Part shown: positions 1 through 8,855 of the stretch, piece after piece
Layout: every line of letters starts with the position of its first letter
Numbering within the stretch: the stretch's first letter is position 1
Origin: Maribacter flavus
GTDB taxonomy: Bacteria > Bacteroidota > Bacteroidia > Flavobacteriales > Flavobacteriaceae
Length of the DNA stretch: 64,000 bases
Reading direction: 5' to 3'
Assembly: GCF_008386635.1 (NCBI RefSeq)
Contig: NZ_VUOE01000001.1
Span: 992,001-1,056,000, forward strand
The notes under the pieces: generated by a model
Databases searched by the model: none
Seen by the model: the letters and a program-made list of their open reading frames with translations, nothing else
What the model was told of the DNA's origin: nothing
Position numbers and translations under genes: made by a program

Positions 1-1344
1 GGTGCCTTTTCTTCGGCTCCAAATACAAAAGTACCTGAAGAATTACTGCCAAATCCTGAAAAGGCTAAAGAATTGGAAGTATTATGGATCAGTTGTGGCG
101 ATGCCGACGGTCTGATGCCTTTTAGTAAACGTACGAGTGATTACTTGAATGCACACGATGTTCCCCATATCTTTTATGTGGAACCAGGTGGACATGATTT
201 TGAGGTGTGGAAAAATGACTTGTACATGTTTTCTCAATTACTCTTTAAACCGGTTGATAAATCACTTTTCAACAAATACAGCGTGCTCGGATTAACAGCA
301 AGCACCAATATAAGAAGGTCTTCCTATCCTCAAATACTACCAGATAAGCGTGTTATTTTCAAGACCAAGGCTCCGGATGCCAAAAATCTACAAATAGACC
401 TGGGTAAAAAATACGACATGGAAATAGATGATGAAGGTTTTTGGACCGTTACCACAGACTCCATCACCGAAGGTTTTCACTACTATTCCCTGATTATCGA
501 CGGGGTAGCGGTTGCAGATCCTGCCAGCGAATCATTTTATGGAATGGGCCGTATGGCCAGTGGAATCGAGATACCGTTCAAGGGAGATGGATACTACAGC
601 TTAAAGGATGTTCCCCATGGTGATATTCGCATTAACAAGTACTATTCCGAAGCTTCCCGTTCTTGGCGAGAAATGTATGTCTATACACCTCCGGGGTACG
701 ATGGGTCAACCGGCAACTATCCGGTGCTCTACCTCTTACACGGCGGTGGTGAGGACCAACGGGGCTGGGCCATGCAAGGGAAAACTAATCTAATATTGGA
801 CAATTTAATTGCCGAAAATGAGGCTGAACCTATGATTATTGCCATGTTGGACGGAAATGTTTTCTCTGGCGGTCTCGCCGGGTTCAACGAAAATTCACTG
901 AAGGCTTTTGAAAATGAACTAAAACAAGCAGCGATACCTTTTGTGGAAAACAAATATCGTGTTAAGACAGGTTCTGAAAATAGGGCCTTGGCCGGACTCT
1001 CCATGGGTGGATTGCAAACACTTTATGCAGGTATTCAGAATACGGATATGTTCGCTTATTTAGGTGTTTTCAGTTCGGGATGGTTCGCGAATAACGATGA
1101 GTTATCGGGTCCCCAATATGCACTTATGAAAGAGCATACCGAGAAAATCAATAACAATTTGAACCGCTTCTTTATTTCCATGGGAGGTAAAGAGGATATT
1201 GCCTATCAAAACTGTCAGGTGATGATGAAAAAATTTGACGAGATAGGTATCAAATATGAGTACAGCGAATATCCAGGAGGGCATACATGGCCCGTATGGC
1301 GGCATGACCTGTATACTTTTGCACGGCACTTATTTAAGAAATGA
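1..1344 (+). CDS. Double-domain esterase (feruloyl/enterochelin-esterase-like), 5' end cut by window
   Basis: The frame is open from base 1, so the gene starts outside the window; a TTG at 73 is only an internal codon. The visible 447 residues hold the tail of one esterase domain (a GGH motif with His near residue 65), then an immunoglobulin-like early-set/CBM48-type module (about 105-195), then a complete alpha/beta-hydrolase of the esterase D/feruloyl esterase type. The second domain has the nucleophile motif GLSMGG (Ser about 334) and a C-terminal GGHTW (His about 428). The two domain ends resemble each other (GGHDFEVWKNDLYMF and GGHTWPVWRHDLYTF), which indicates a tandem duplication. Family members hydrolyse ester links on plant or algal polysaccharides and are exported. 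It points toward the neighbouring catabolic cluster on the other strand. Substrate cannot be read from sequence. Confidence 0.85.
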   Translation, partial: GAFSSAPNTKVPEELLPNPEKAKELEVLWISCGDADGLMPFSKRTSDYLNAHDVPHIFYVEPGGHDFEVWKNDLYMFSQLLFKPVDKSLFNKYSVLGLTASTNIRRSSYPQILPDKRVIFKTKAPDAKNLQIDLGKKYDMEIDDEGFWTVTTDSITEGFHYYSLIIDGVAVADPASESFYGMGRMASGIEIPFKGDGYYSLKDVPHGDIRINKYYSEASRSWREMYVYTPPGYDGSTGNYPVLYLLHGGGEDQRGWAMQGKTNLILDNLIAENEAEPMIIAMLDGNVFSGGLAGFNENSLKAFENELKQAAIPFVENKYRVKTGSENRALAGLSMGGLQTLYAGIQNTDMFAYLGVFSSGWFANNDELSGPQYALMKEHTEKINNNLNRFFISMGGKEDIAYQNCQVMMKKFDEIGIKYEYSEYPGGHTWPVWRHDLYTFARHLFKK

Positions 1345-1449
1345 AACCTTTTGAAAAATAATGACTGTGGAAAATTCAAAAGGCTTAATGCGCAATTTCG
1401 TTATGGATTATATACTTTGAACTTATCCAATACAATGTAATCTATGTTG

Positions 1450-1503
1450 ACTCCCAATCCCTATAAGCACAATTGAAAATTGCTATTTACAGAGGTTGGG
1501 AGT
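1450..1503. repeat. Nested inverted repeat between convergent genes
   Basis: The 245-base gap between the convergent esterase and FAH genes holds no ORF. It contains arms ACTCCCAA (1450-1457) and TTGGGAGT (1496-1503) that are exact complements, and inside them a second small hairpin CAATT-GAA-AATTG (1470-1482). There is no T-run directly after either arm, so an intrinsic terminator is possible but not clear. Confidence 0.4.
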
Positions 1504-1589
1504 AATAACACAATAGGTTTAGGAACAAATAAATCAGTTTCTTAAGAAGGGGGATTTCAATTTACCACAGCATCAACCTATAGCTAATG

Positions 1590-2777
1590 CTAGCCAATCA
1601 TTCTTTTTAGGGTATAATCAACAAAGGCATTGATTCCAAATTGCCATCTTGGAATCCTATTCGTTAAGTTTACCCAATTAACCAATTGGCCAAGTTTGGG
1701 AGATGCAATTACCACTTTATCACTTATTTTATGGGTAAAGCCCATGCCTTCTTTGTCCCGGTCCAACGTAGGGGCGAACATCGTTCCGCAAAAAAGTACA
1801 AACCCATCGGGATATTGATGATTATCGCTCAATACCTGACTCACCAAGTCCTCCGGAGACCTGCTTATTTCCCCCATATCACTGGAATCCTCCAAAAGAA
1901 AACCATCATTTCCTTCAATTTTCAATGATACTTTTGAAGTTTTTAAATGCTCCAAGGCAAACGTATCGTCAAACATTCTAAATAACGGACCGATGGCGCA
2001 TGAGCCATTTTGATCCTTCGCTTCGCCAAGTAATAAGGCGCTCCTTCCCTCAAAATCCCTCAGGTTAACATCGTTGCCCAATGTGGCACCCACTATTTGC
2101 CCTTTATTGGTCACTACCAATACCACTTCTGGTTCTGGGTTGTTCCAACCAGAATCATGGTGAACCCCTACTTCTGCACCAAAACCAACGGAAGAAAAGG
2201 GTTGGGACTTAGTGAATACTTCGGCATCCGGCCCTATACCTACTTCCAAATATTGTGACCAGATACCTCGTTTTTTTAGTTCTGCCTTCAATTTCATGGC
2301 ATGGTCAGAACCGGGTCTAACATTATTTAAACCCTCCCCTATGGTAGCCGTAATTTCTTCCCTTATCTCATTTGCCAACATGGGATCACCTTTTGCCTTC
2401 TCCTCAATTACACGTTCCAATAGGCTTTTAATGAAAGTTACCCCACAGGCCTTAACCGCCTGGGTATCGTTAGGGGCCAGTAAAAAAGGTTTTTCTTCAT
2501 CTCTATTATGGAATATGGAGTTCTCCAAAATTTCTTCCAGCTTTCCTATTTGGGTAATATTTTGGTCGTTCACCTTTAGAAACTCTTTATAAGAACTAGT
2601 ATTGATAAGTTCACTGGTAGATTTAAAATAATAGGACAGATCATAAACTATTCCCTTATGGGCCCAAATCACGTGGGGTCCCGCTATATTTTTAAAAGCG
2701 TTTTTTTTTGGAACGTGGCATCTTCCTATCCATATGCCTTCATTAGCCAATTCTGGGATTATTTGATTTTTATCCAT
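1590..2777 (-). CDS. Fumarylacetoacetate hydrolase family protein (XylX/AraD1-like)
   Basis: A 395-residue FAH-superfamily enzyme without a signal peptide, so cytoplasmic. The C-terminal half has the FAH fold signature with the NPEPEVVLVV stretch that carries the acidic metal ligands. Length and this motif resemble the 2-keto-3-deoxy-pentonate dehydratase branch (XylX/AraD1 type) more than classical fumarylacetoacetase, but that assignment is from memory of the family, not an alignment. It is the last gene of the minus-strand catabolic run, 212 bases downstream of the cupin gene. In that context a role in converting an imported 2-keto-3-deoxy acid is plausible. It is the only enzyme of the cluster that clearly lacks an export signal. 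Confidence 0.75.
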   Translation of the reverse strand: MDKNQIIPELANEGIWIGRCHVPKKNAFKNIAGPHVIWAHKGIVYDLSYYFKSTSELINTSSYKEFLKVNDQNITQIGKLEEILENSIFHNRDEEKPFLLAPNDTQAVKACGVTFIKSLLERVIEEKAKGDPMLANEIREEITATIGEGLNNVRPGSDHAMKLKAELKKRGIWSQYLEVGIGPDAEVFTKSQPFSSVGFGAEVGVHHDSGWNNPEPEVVLVVTNKGQIVGATLGNDVNLRDFEGRSALLLGEAKDQNGSCAIGPLFRMFDDTFALEHLKTSKVSLKIEGNDGFLLEDSSDMGEISRSPEDLVSQVLSDNHQYPDGFVLFCGTMFAPTLDRDKEGMGFTHKISDKVVIASPKLGQLVNWVNLTNRIPRWQFGINAFVDYTLKRMIG

Positions 2778-2989
2778 GTATAGTTTTGATATTTAGTGGG
2801 TTGTACAATCGTTGTTGTATTGCCATGTATTTGCCTAATTTTATTCTAAAACATCGCCTTACGAGGTGTCGAATCTTGTTTTCAATAAATGCCTGGATGC
2901 TTATTTACCCATCTTAAAAATAAGAAACCATTTTTAAGCCTTTATTACTAACAAGGAAAATGCCGACCCATTTTAAGAACGACTATTTT

Positions 2990-4201
2990 TTATTGCTGCA
3001 CATCATCACCCAAAACATCGTAGCCTCGCCACTTAAATTCCTTGGCAAGTCCTGATGCTGCCGGCCATGCAATTTGATGCTGGTCGCTGGCCACCCATTT
3101 TCTCCTATTTTCTTCCGTATCGAAAGATATTTGAATTTGGTAGTTGAATATAGTTGGTTCCGCTTGGATCTCCTTTGACAAATCTTGAGGAAAAAGACGA
3201 AGTAGTTTAGAACTTAAATATCCGTCTTGTACGACCATTGCGGGAACATAAATGGAATAGTACATTTTTTCAAAAGCTGCCGCATTTTCCGCATCTACCA
3301 CAAAGTCCATTTGCAATGCCATGGCCTTGGGTCGGTTCAAGGGTTTATTAATTTTATGCACACTTTCATTGGATGCGGCTATACCAATCACCAAAATTTC
3401 CAAATCTTCACCATCACCAGACCATGATATCTCCTCTCCCAAGCTGGCAAAGAAGGAATCGTCTTTCTTTAACTCTACCGTGGACGAACCTACTGTAGCG
3501 GACCCTGTTCCTTTCATAATGTAATAAACCTCCTCTGTACCTTCCAATCGATGCATTTCTGTTTTGGTCCCTGCCGGCACTACTAGATGATCCACATGGT
3601 GCCAAGCGGTTCTAAAGATTTCGGGTCCCAAAATTCTTTTAAACTTTGCTCCCTTTCCATAATGGGCCTTTTCGTCCTCTTTAAGTTGGCTCCTGTTCAA
3701 TTGAGCATTTACAAACACAGGGGCGCCATCTTTTTTGGTTTTGGATAAATCGTCTCCCAAATCAAAGGCATCTCCCCTTGCCTTTACCTCGCTTACGGCA
3801 AAATTCAACCACTTTAAAGGTTTTCCAGAGGCATTATAAATACCATGGGAATCGCCAAGTTTGCAGGGAACTAATGCCGGCCCCTTTAGGGTCGATGTTC
3901 TTCCATTAATCGTAAACTCCGCCTCCCCATCCAGAATAACGTACATCTCTTCAATGGAATGGTGAAAATGATGGCCTATCCCAGATTTAGGCTGAATTAT
4001 TCCAGAATGTAAATACAAAAAATTAGTGGCCAGATCATTTCTACCTACTAACTGGGTAAAACCCATTGTACCTGCACCTGCGTGCACACTAGACAAATCC
4101 CGATAGGTAGAAGGGTCATTATGGACCACCCTTTCATTGAGGTTTTGCGCTATACAGATACTGCCCAAAAGACAGCACAAAAAACTAAGTATTGGTTTCA
4201 T
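2990..4201 (-). CDS. Exported double-cupin protein with C-terminal ABM-like domain
   Basis: 403 residues beginning with a Sec signal peptide (hydrophobic core SFLCCLLGSICIAQ). Two cupin barrels follow: the first around residues 55-135 with a metal-binding-like GHHFHHSIEEMYVI, the second around 190-275 with EMHRLEGTEEVYYI. The last 110 residues, after residue 285, look like a dimeric alpha/beta-barrel (antibiotic biosynthesis monooxygenase-like) domain. Cupin barrels bind metals and can be isomerases, dioxygenases or sensors; no specific reaction can be assigned. The gene lies 61 bases downstream of the PQQ dehydrogenase in the same direction, and its export fits a periplasmic role in the same pathway. 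Confidence 0.7.
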   Translation of the reverse strand: MKPILSFLCCLLGSICIAQNLNERVVHNDPSTYRDLSSVHAGAGTMGFTQLVGRNDLATNFLYLHSGIIQPKSGIGHHFHHSIEEMYVILDGEAEFTINGRTSTLKGPALVPCKLGDSHGIYNASGKPLKWLNFAVSEVKARGDAFDLGDDLSKTKKDGAPVFVNAQLNRSQLKEDEKAHYGKGAKFKRILGPEIFRTAWHHVDHLVVPAGTKTEMHRLEGTEEVYYIMKGTGSATVGSSTVELKKDDSFFASLGEEISWSGDGEDLEILVIGIAASNESVHKINKPLNRPKAMALQMDFVVDAENAAAFEKMYYSIYVPAMVVQDGYLSSKLLRLFPQDLSKEIQAEPTIFNYQIQISFDTEENRRKWVASDQHQIAWPAASGLAKEFKWRGYDVLGDDVQQ

Positions 4202-4262
4202 AAGAGTTAACTATATTTTAATCGATTCGAAAAATTATCATTTTTAACCCCTACGAAAGAAG

Positions 4263-6512
4263 TCATTTTTTATCCGGTATCCCGTAAACCACGTACCCTT
4301 TGGAAATGGCTCCCGACTTTTTTGAATGATCGTAACTATCGCTTCTAAAATTGGAAGTAGCATTTATGACCAAATATTCCTTACCGTTCAAAGTAAACAT
4401 ACTTGGTTGGGCATTGGTTTCATTGCTCAAAGTAGTTTCCCATAGTACGCTTCCATCTTCACTATCAAATGCATATACCTTGCCTCCTTTGGCAGTAGCA
4501 AATACGATACCCGTAGAGGTAATTACCATACCCTTACGTTGTGTACCATTTGGAGCTCCCTTGGTCTCATCCCCTTTTGCATAAAGGGAGTCCACGCCAA
4601 TGGGCCGTCTCCATTTTATCGTTCCGTTATTGAGGTCATATGCAAGGATCGAAGACCAAGGTGGGTCAATTAAACCCGGCCAGTCCAAACCATAATCCGT
4701 GGTGTACCTTACTTCTGGATGATCAGTGCCTTCAGGATACTCTTGCATGGGAGCGCCACGCTGGGTATCCGGGGGAATATCCACGCCTCCTGAAGCCACA
4801 ACTGGCCCTTTAATCGGTACATCTTCACGTTGGCCACGTCTAAAATTTCTACGTTCAGGATCACCCCCCAAAAACTGAAACAACGCCATTAAAGAGGCTT
4901 CGTCCACATGTATCAGACCAGGCATGACCCCTTTTCCGTTGATTACGATATTTCTAAAATCCTCATAAAACATGTGGTGTCCCAAATTTTTTAGGGAAGG
5001 TCCCGCACCACCCTCCATATTTGGACCATGACAGGCAATACACGAAGACCCGTAGAGCGATTTCACCTTATCAACATCATTATTCGTCAATTCATTTTTA
5101 GGTGGTTCCACTTTATTTAACCTGTACGTTGAGGCATACTCTTGGGTCATTATGTACATTATTCCCTTTTCTGGATCTGCAGCAGTATTACCATAGTTGG
5201 CACCACCCAAGGCTCCAGGCATCATTAGGGTTTCATATTTATCCGATGGCGGCACATACAGACCGGTTTTTGCCGAGTCCAGCCGCTTAAGCCAATCCTG
5301 TCGAAGGCTATCCGAAAAATATGGATTCAAATTTTCCTTGGTTACCTCATGTCTTGTAAAACTAGGAAGTGATGTTATGGGTTGGGTAGGCCAAGATTCT
5401 TCCCCAGGCATTTCGCTTTTTGGAAATGGTTTTTCTTCAATTGGAAATAAAGGTTCCCCGGATACCCGATCAAACACAAAAACAAATCCATGTTTTGTGG
5501 CTATGGAAACCGCATCTATTTTTTTCCCATCCTTGTTCACTGTTAGTAGTTGAGGTGCAGGTGATAAATCATAATCCCACAAATCATGATGTACCGTTTG
5601 GTAATGCCATAATCTTTCTCCTGTCTTGGCATCTACGGCAACAAGGGAATTTGCAAAAAGATTACTTCCTAGTCTATCGGCCCCGTAATAATCATACGTA
5701 GGTGAACCAATGGGCAAATACGCGATTCCCCTTTCCTCATCTACGGAGATTTCACTCCAAACATTGGCACCGCCCACGTATTTGTAAGCATCCTTTGGCC
5801 ATGTTTCATAGCCATATTCGCCAGGATGGGGAATAGTATGAAATATCCACTCCATTTTACCAGTGACCACATTATAGGCCCTGACATGACCCGGCGGCGA
5901 AAAATATCCTTCTCCGGGCGCGGACCCCATTATCAATAGATTGTCATAAATGACACCTGGCATCATAGATTGAATACGGGTTATTGAGGTTGGATCACGG
6001 TCCAACCCTTCCCTAAGATCTACATATCCATTGTTTCCAAAATTCTCTATGGATTTTCCTGTTCTTGCATCTATGGCCTGTATGGAATTGTTCAAGGTAA
6101 ACAACAATCTTTGATCACTCTTGTCCTCACTTTCCCAGTAATTGATACCTCTTCTGGTAATTCCCGGTAAATTGGCATGAATCCAAAGCTCTTCCCCTGT
6201 TAGGGCATTAATTGCAATTAAAGAACTATTCTTTCCTAACACAAACATGGTACTGTCCACAATAATAGGACTGAAAAAATAAAACCTATCATCGCCGGAA
6301 GGATAGCTCCAAAGCATTTCCAATTGACCTACATTTTCCTTGGTAATACTAGGCGACTCAAAAAACTTGGATTGATCCGGACTGCCCCCATAGTGGGACC
6401 ATGTCTTATGGTCCCTTCTTTGAACTTCAGGAGATTGACATCCAACAAGAACGAGTAAGATCATCGTTACTGAAAGAGAAATCAGAAATCTGGATAAGTC
6501 TTTTTTTTGCAT
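4263..6512 (-). CDS. PQQ-dependent dehydrogenase lipoprotein with inserted cytochrome c domain
   Basis: Quinoprotein alcohol/glucose dehydrogenase-type beta-propeller of 749 residues. I chose the ATG at 6512 because it gives a clean lipoprotein signal (lipobox LVGC); an upstream in-frame ATG at 6578 would add 22 residues and overlap the preceding gene. Propeller repeats with the AxDxxTGExLW-type motif occur on both sides of a c-type haem domain: CIACH with Cys491, Cys494 and His495, and a candidate axial Met530 in GVMPG. Known members oxidise sugars or alcohols in the periplasm and pass electrons to the respiratory chain; the built-in haem would accept electrons from PQQ. No PQQ biosynthesis genes are in the window. 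It sits between RraA-like 1 and the cupin. Substrate unknown; aldose oxidation to aldonate is an inference. Confidence 0.85.
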   Translation of the reverse strand: MQKKDLSRFLISLSVTMILLVLVGCQSPEVQRRDHKTWSHYGGSPDQSKFFESPSITKENVGQLEMLWSYPSGDDRFYFFSPIIVDSTMFVLGKNSSLIAINALTGEELWIHANLPGITRRGINYWESEDKSDQRLLFTLNNSIQAIDARTGKSIENFGNNGYVDLREGLDRDPTSITRIQSMMPGVIYDNLLIMGSAPGEGYFSPPGHVRAYNVVTGKMEWIFHTIPHPGEYGYETWPKDAYKYVGGANVWSEISVDEERGIAYLPIGSPTYDYYGADRLGSNLFANSLVAVDAKTGERLWHYQTVHHDLWDYDLSPAPQLLTVNKDGKKIDAVSIATKHGFVFVFDRVSGEPLFPIEEKPFPKSEMPGEESWPTQPITSLPSFTRHEVTKENLNPYFSDSLRQDWLKRLDSAKTGLYVPPSDKYETLMMPGALGGANYGNTAADPEKGIMYIMTQEYASTYRLNKVEPPKNELTNNDVDKVKSLYGSSCIACHGPNMEGGAGPSLKNLGHHMFYEDFRNIVINGKGVMPGLIHVDEASLMALFQFLGGDPERRNFRRGQREDVPIKGPVVASGGVDIPPDTQRGAPMQEYPEGTDHPEVRYTTDYGLDWPGLIDPPWSSILAYDLNNGTIKWRRPIGVDSLYAKGDETKGAPNGTQRKGMVITSTGIVFATAKGGKVYAFDSEDGSVLWETTLSNETNAQPSMFTLNGKEYLVINATSNFRSDSYDHSKKSGAISKGYVVYGIPDKK

Positions 6513-6571
6513 TATTTTAAGGTGTAAAATCCCGGCGATAAGGGTTTTAATTTCAACCGTACTCCTAACGG

Positions 6572-7507
6572 TTACCAAGTTCTTTTCTTCAATATTTCTT
6601 GAATCTGTTCCCTTGAAACAGGAAGATCATCTATATGTTCGTTGAGCCACTTGCTAAAGTCTTTTTCTATATCCTCTGCCCAACGGGTATCTATTTGTCC
6701 TGCGGTATATACACCTTCTTTTATGCGCAAGTGGCCAAACATATCACGGAGCCTAACAACTTCCGAAGTTGTTGCGACCTTTTCGGCCAAGTGGGGAGGT
6801 ATAAAAGTCACTACTCCCATTTTTCCCAAGACCACGTCGCCTGGCATAACGGTTACCGTTCTGATTCGGGTAGGTTGGTTTATACCGATGAGCATCGTAT
6901 TCAAATCTCCCGGTGGATTGTGGTGGGATGCATCATAGCTGGTGTAATAGGAGGTAAAACCACCTATTTCCATGAGTCCCTCCACATCCCTAAGAGCGCC
7001 GTCGTAAACGATGCCATTTCCAGTTTTGGCATAAATGGCATTCCCTACATTGTCCCCAATGGTAGGACCGTCCTTATCCGCCCCAAATTGATCGGCAACA
7101 TAAACATCACCCTTAACCAAAATATCCACGGGCCATGTATTTTGTCCCCGTTTTCCCTCAGCTTTTCCACGGTCATCAATGGCTTTCCATACATCAGGGC
7201 GGCCTGGCATAAAGGTGGCTGTTACGGCGCGACCTACCAAAACACTATCTGGATTGATCATTTTCCAATCCTCCGCTATTTGATATCGATATCCTTCGTT
7301 CTTCATGACGGCCCAAGCCTCTTCCACACTTACGGATTTTATCCTTTCCAACAGGGCATCGGACACCTTGGGTCTTCCATCATCAAAACGTTCTCCGGTC
7401 CATTGTGGAGTCAAAAAAATAAGTTCTTCCTTACTGATCTGCTGCCCCATCATTTGTGTTGCAAGACCCACGAGCACCACTAGGAGCATATATTTTTTTT
7501 TAAACAT
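6572..7507 (-). CDS. Exported RraA-family protein 1 (aldolase/decarboxylase-like)
   Basis: 311 residues with a clear Sec signal peptide (MFKKKYMLLVVLVGLATQMM, cleavage near GQQ). The mature part is the RraA fold, with the family core DGALRDVEGL holding the conserved Arg-Asp pair. Cytoplasmic relatives include 4-hydroxy-4-methyl-2-oxoglutarate aldolase/oxaloacetate decarboxylase and the RNase E regulator RraA, but these have no signal peptide. The gene follows enolase-superfamily dehydratase 1 by 27 bases. A divalent-metal retro-aldol cleavage of a hydroxy-oxo acid in the periplasm is the simplest reading, but unproven. It is paralogous to the gene at 10463-11401 (shared ending of the type AGQIDTRWAEDIEKDFSKWL). 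Confidence 0.8.
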   Translation of the reverse strand: MFKKKYMLLVVLVGLATQMMGQQISKEELIFLTPQWTGERFDDGRPKVSDALLERIKSVSVEEAWAVMKNEGYRYQIAEDWKMINPDSVLVGRAVTATFMPGRPDVWKAIDDRGKAEGKRGQNTWPVDILVKGDVYVADQFGADKDGPTIGDNVGNAIYAKTGNGIVYDGALRDVEGLMEIGGFTSYYTSYDASHHNPPGDLNTMLIGINQPTRIRTVTVMPGDVVLGKMGVVTFIPPHLAEKVATTSEVVRLRDMFGHLRIKEGVYTAGQIDTRWAEDIEKDFSKWLNEHIDDLPVSREQIQEILKKRTW

Positions 7508-7534
7508 AATCTTCTCTATTTAATGTGTTATTAA

Positions 7535-8815
7535 TTATTCAAAAAACGGAATTCCTTCAGGTGCATATTTTCGCATGGCATCCTCATTGATGTCTACCCC
7601 AATACCCGGTTTATCCGAAACTTTTACAAAACTATCCTTTACCCAATCTCCTTCATCATAGGTTACTATTTCCTTAAACATGGGGTCTGTATGAAAGTAC
7701 GATTGCCATTCCATTAAATGGAAATTTGGAACCGAGGCACACACATGGGCGCAGGCCATGGCACCTAGGAATGAAGCCACCATGTGTGGAGAGAAAGGAA
7801 CATAATATAAATTGGCCAAATTGGCAATACGTTGACCTTCACCTAATCCGCCACATTTTTGAAGATCTGGCATAATAATATCCACTCCATTGTCTAACAA
7901 TTGCTTGAACCCGTGACCTAGATACACATTTTCACCAGCAGAAATTGGAGTACTTGTTTCTTCGGCAAGTGTTTTAAAAGCATCAAAATTTTCTGCTGGT
8001 ATGGGCTCTTCCAACCAAGTAAGATTTAAATCCTCTACTTTTTTTGCTATGGTCTGGGCGGTAACATGATCATAACGTCCATGCATATCCACACACAAAT
8101 CAATTTTTGGACCTACCGCTTCCCTCACCGCGGCAAGTTGATCATACATACGTATAATTTCACCCGGACTGGCGGTCCAATTATATCGATCATACTTATC
8201 CGGATCACTAGCATAATCCAAATCGAACTTTAAGGCATTGAAACCCCAATTTTTGATGGCATCCTTTGCTGCGGTAGCGAAATCGTCCGGCGAGGGAAAA
8301 CGAACCCTATAAAGCGCCGTATCACAATATACTCTTACCTTGTCCCTGAATTTGCCTCCAAGCAACTTATAAACAGGCAAATCCAAGGCTTTGCCAGCCA
8401 AGTCCCACAAGGCAGTTTCAATAGCTGAGAGAACTGCTACGTAAGTACCTGACTGCGCGCCGCCAAAATGACCCGCCCGTCTAATATCCTCAAATATTTT
8501 ATGAACGTTGAAAGGACTTTGGTCCCTTAAAAAAAAACCCATTCTTTTGACCAGGTGGTAGGTACCTGGCACGGCATCAACACCTTCTCCACATCCGTAA
8601 ATTCCCTGATTGGTATGTATTTTCACGAAAAGACCACTACCCCTTCGTATAAAACCACATTTTACATCGGTTATCTTTAAATCTGAAGGCGCAGAAAGTT
8701 TGGGGTTTTTATCAATAGCTGCTACATATTCGTTACCATAGGTACTTGAAACCATACCTAAACCTGCTCCAGCCATTAAAGATTTTGATATAAAAGATCT
8801 TCTTGAATTTTTCAT
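7535..8815 (-). CDS. Tat-exported enolase-superfamily dehydratase 1 (mandelate racemase/galactonate dehydratase-like)
   Basis: 426 residues. The N-terminus has a twin-arginine signal (SRRSFISKS followed by a small-residue hydrophobic stretch to about residue 28). The rest is a mandelate racemase/muconate lactonizing fold: capping domain about 45-170, then a barrel with metal ligands Asp243 (in DMHGRYD), Glu269/270 (LEEP) and Glu295 (AGEN), the paired His245, and the general acid/base-like His344 (SPHM). The D-x-H pair and the SPH motif are those of acid-sugar dehydratases such as galactonate dehydratase. Tat export of this fold implies folding in the cytoplasm before transport. It is followed by RraA-like 1, giving a dehydratase-aldolase pair. 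Exact sugar acid unknown. Confidence 0.85.
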   Translation of the reverse strand: MKNSRRSFISKSLMAGAGLGMVSSTYGNEYVAAIDKNPKLSAPSDLKITDVKCGFIRRGSGLFVKIHTNQGIYGCGEGVDAVPGTYHLVKRMGFFLRDQSPFNVHKIFEDIRRAGHFGGAQSGTYVAVLSAIETALWDLAGKALDLPVYKLLGGKFRDKVRVYCDTALYRVRFPSPDDFATAAKDAIKNWGFNALKFDLDYASDPDKYDRYNWTASPGEIIRMYDQLAAVREAVGPKIDLCVDMHGRYDHVTAQTIAKKVEDLNLTWLEEPIPAENFDAFKTLAEETSTPISAGENVYLGHGFKQLLDNGVDIIMPDLQKCGGLGEGQRIANLANLYYVPFSPHMVASFLGAMACAHVCASVPNFHLMEWQSYFHTDPMFKEIVTYDEGDWVKDSFVKVSDKPGIGVDINEDAMRKYAPEGIPFFE

Positions 8816-8855
8816 TGGTTCTTTTGATTTTTGTTAATGTGATTAATTTTATTTA

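Noticed and set aside
4263..6578. Longer start for the PQQ dehydrogenase at 6578
   Set aside because: It would put 22 residues before the lipoprotein signal and overlap RraA-like 1, while the ATG at 6512 gives a clean lipobox signal.
6635..7483. 282-residue plus-strand ORF over the RraA-like 1 gene
   Set aside because: Rich in Ile/His/Phe without any domain, and antisense to a well-supported gene; it is open by base composition only.
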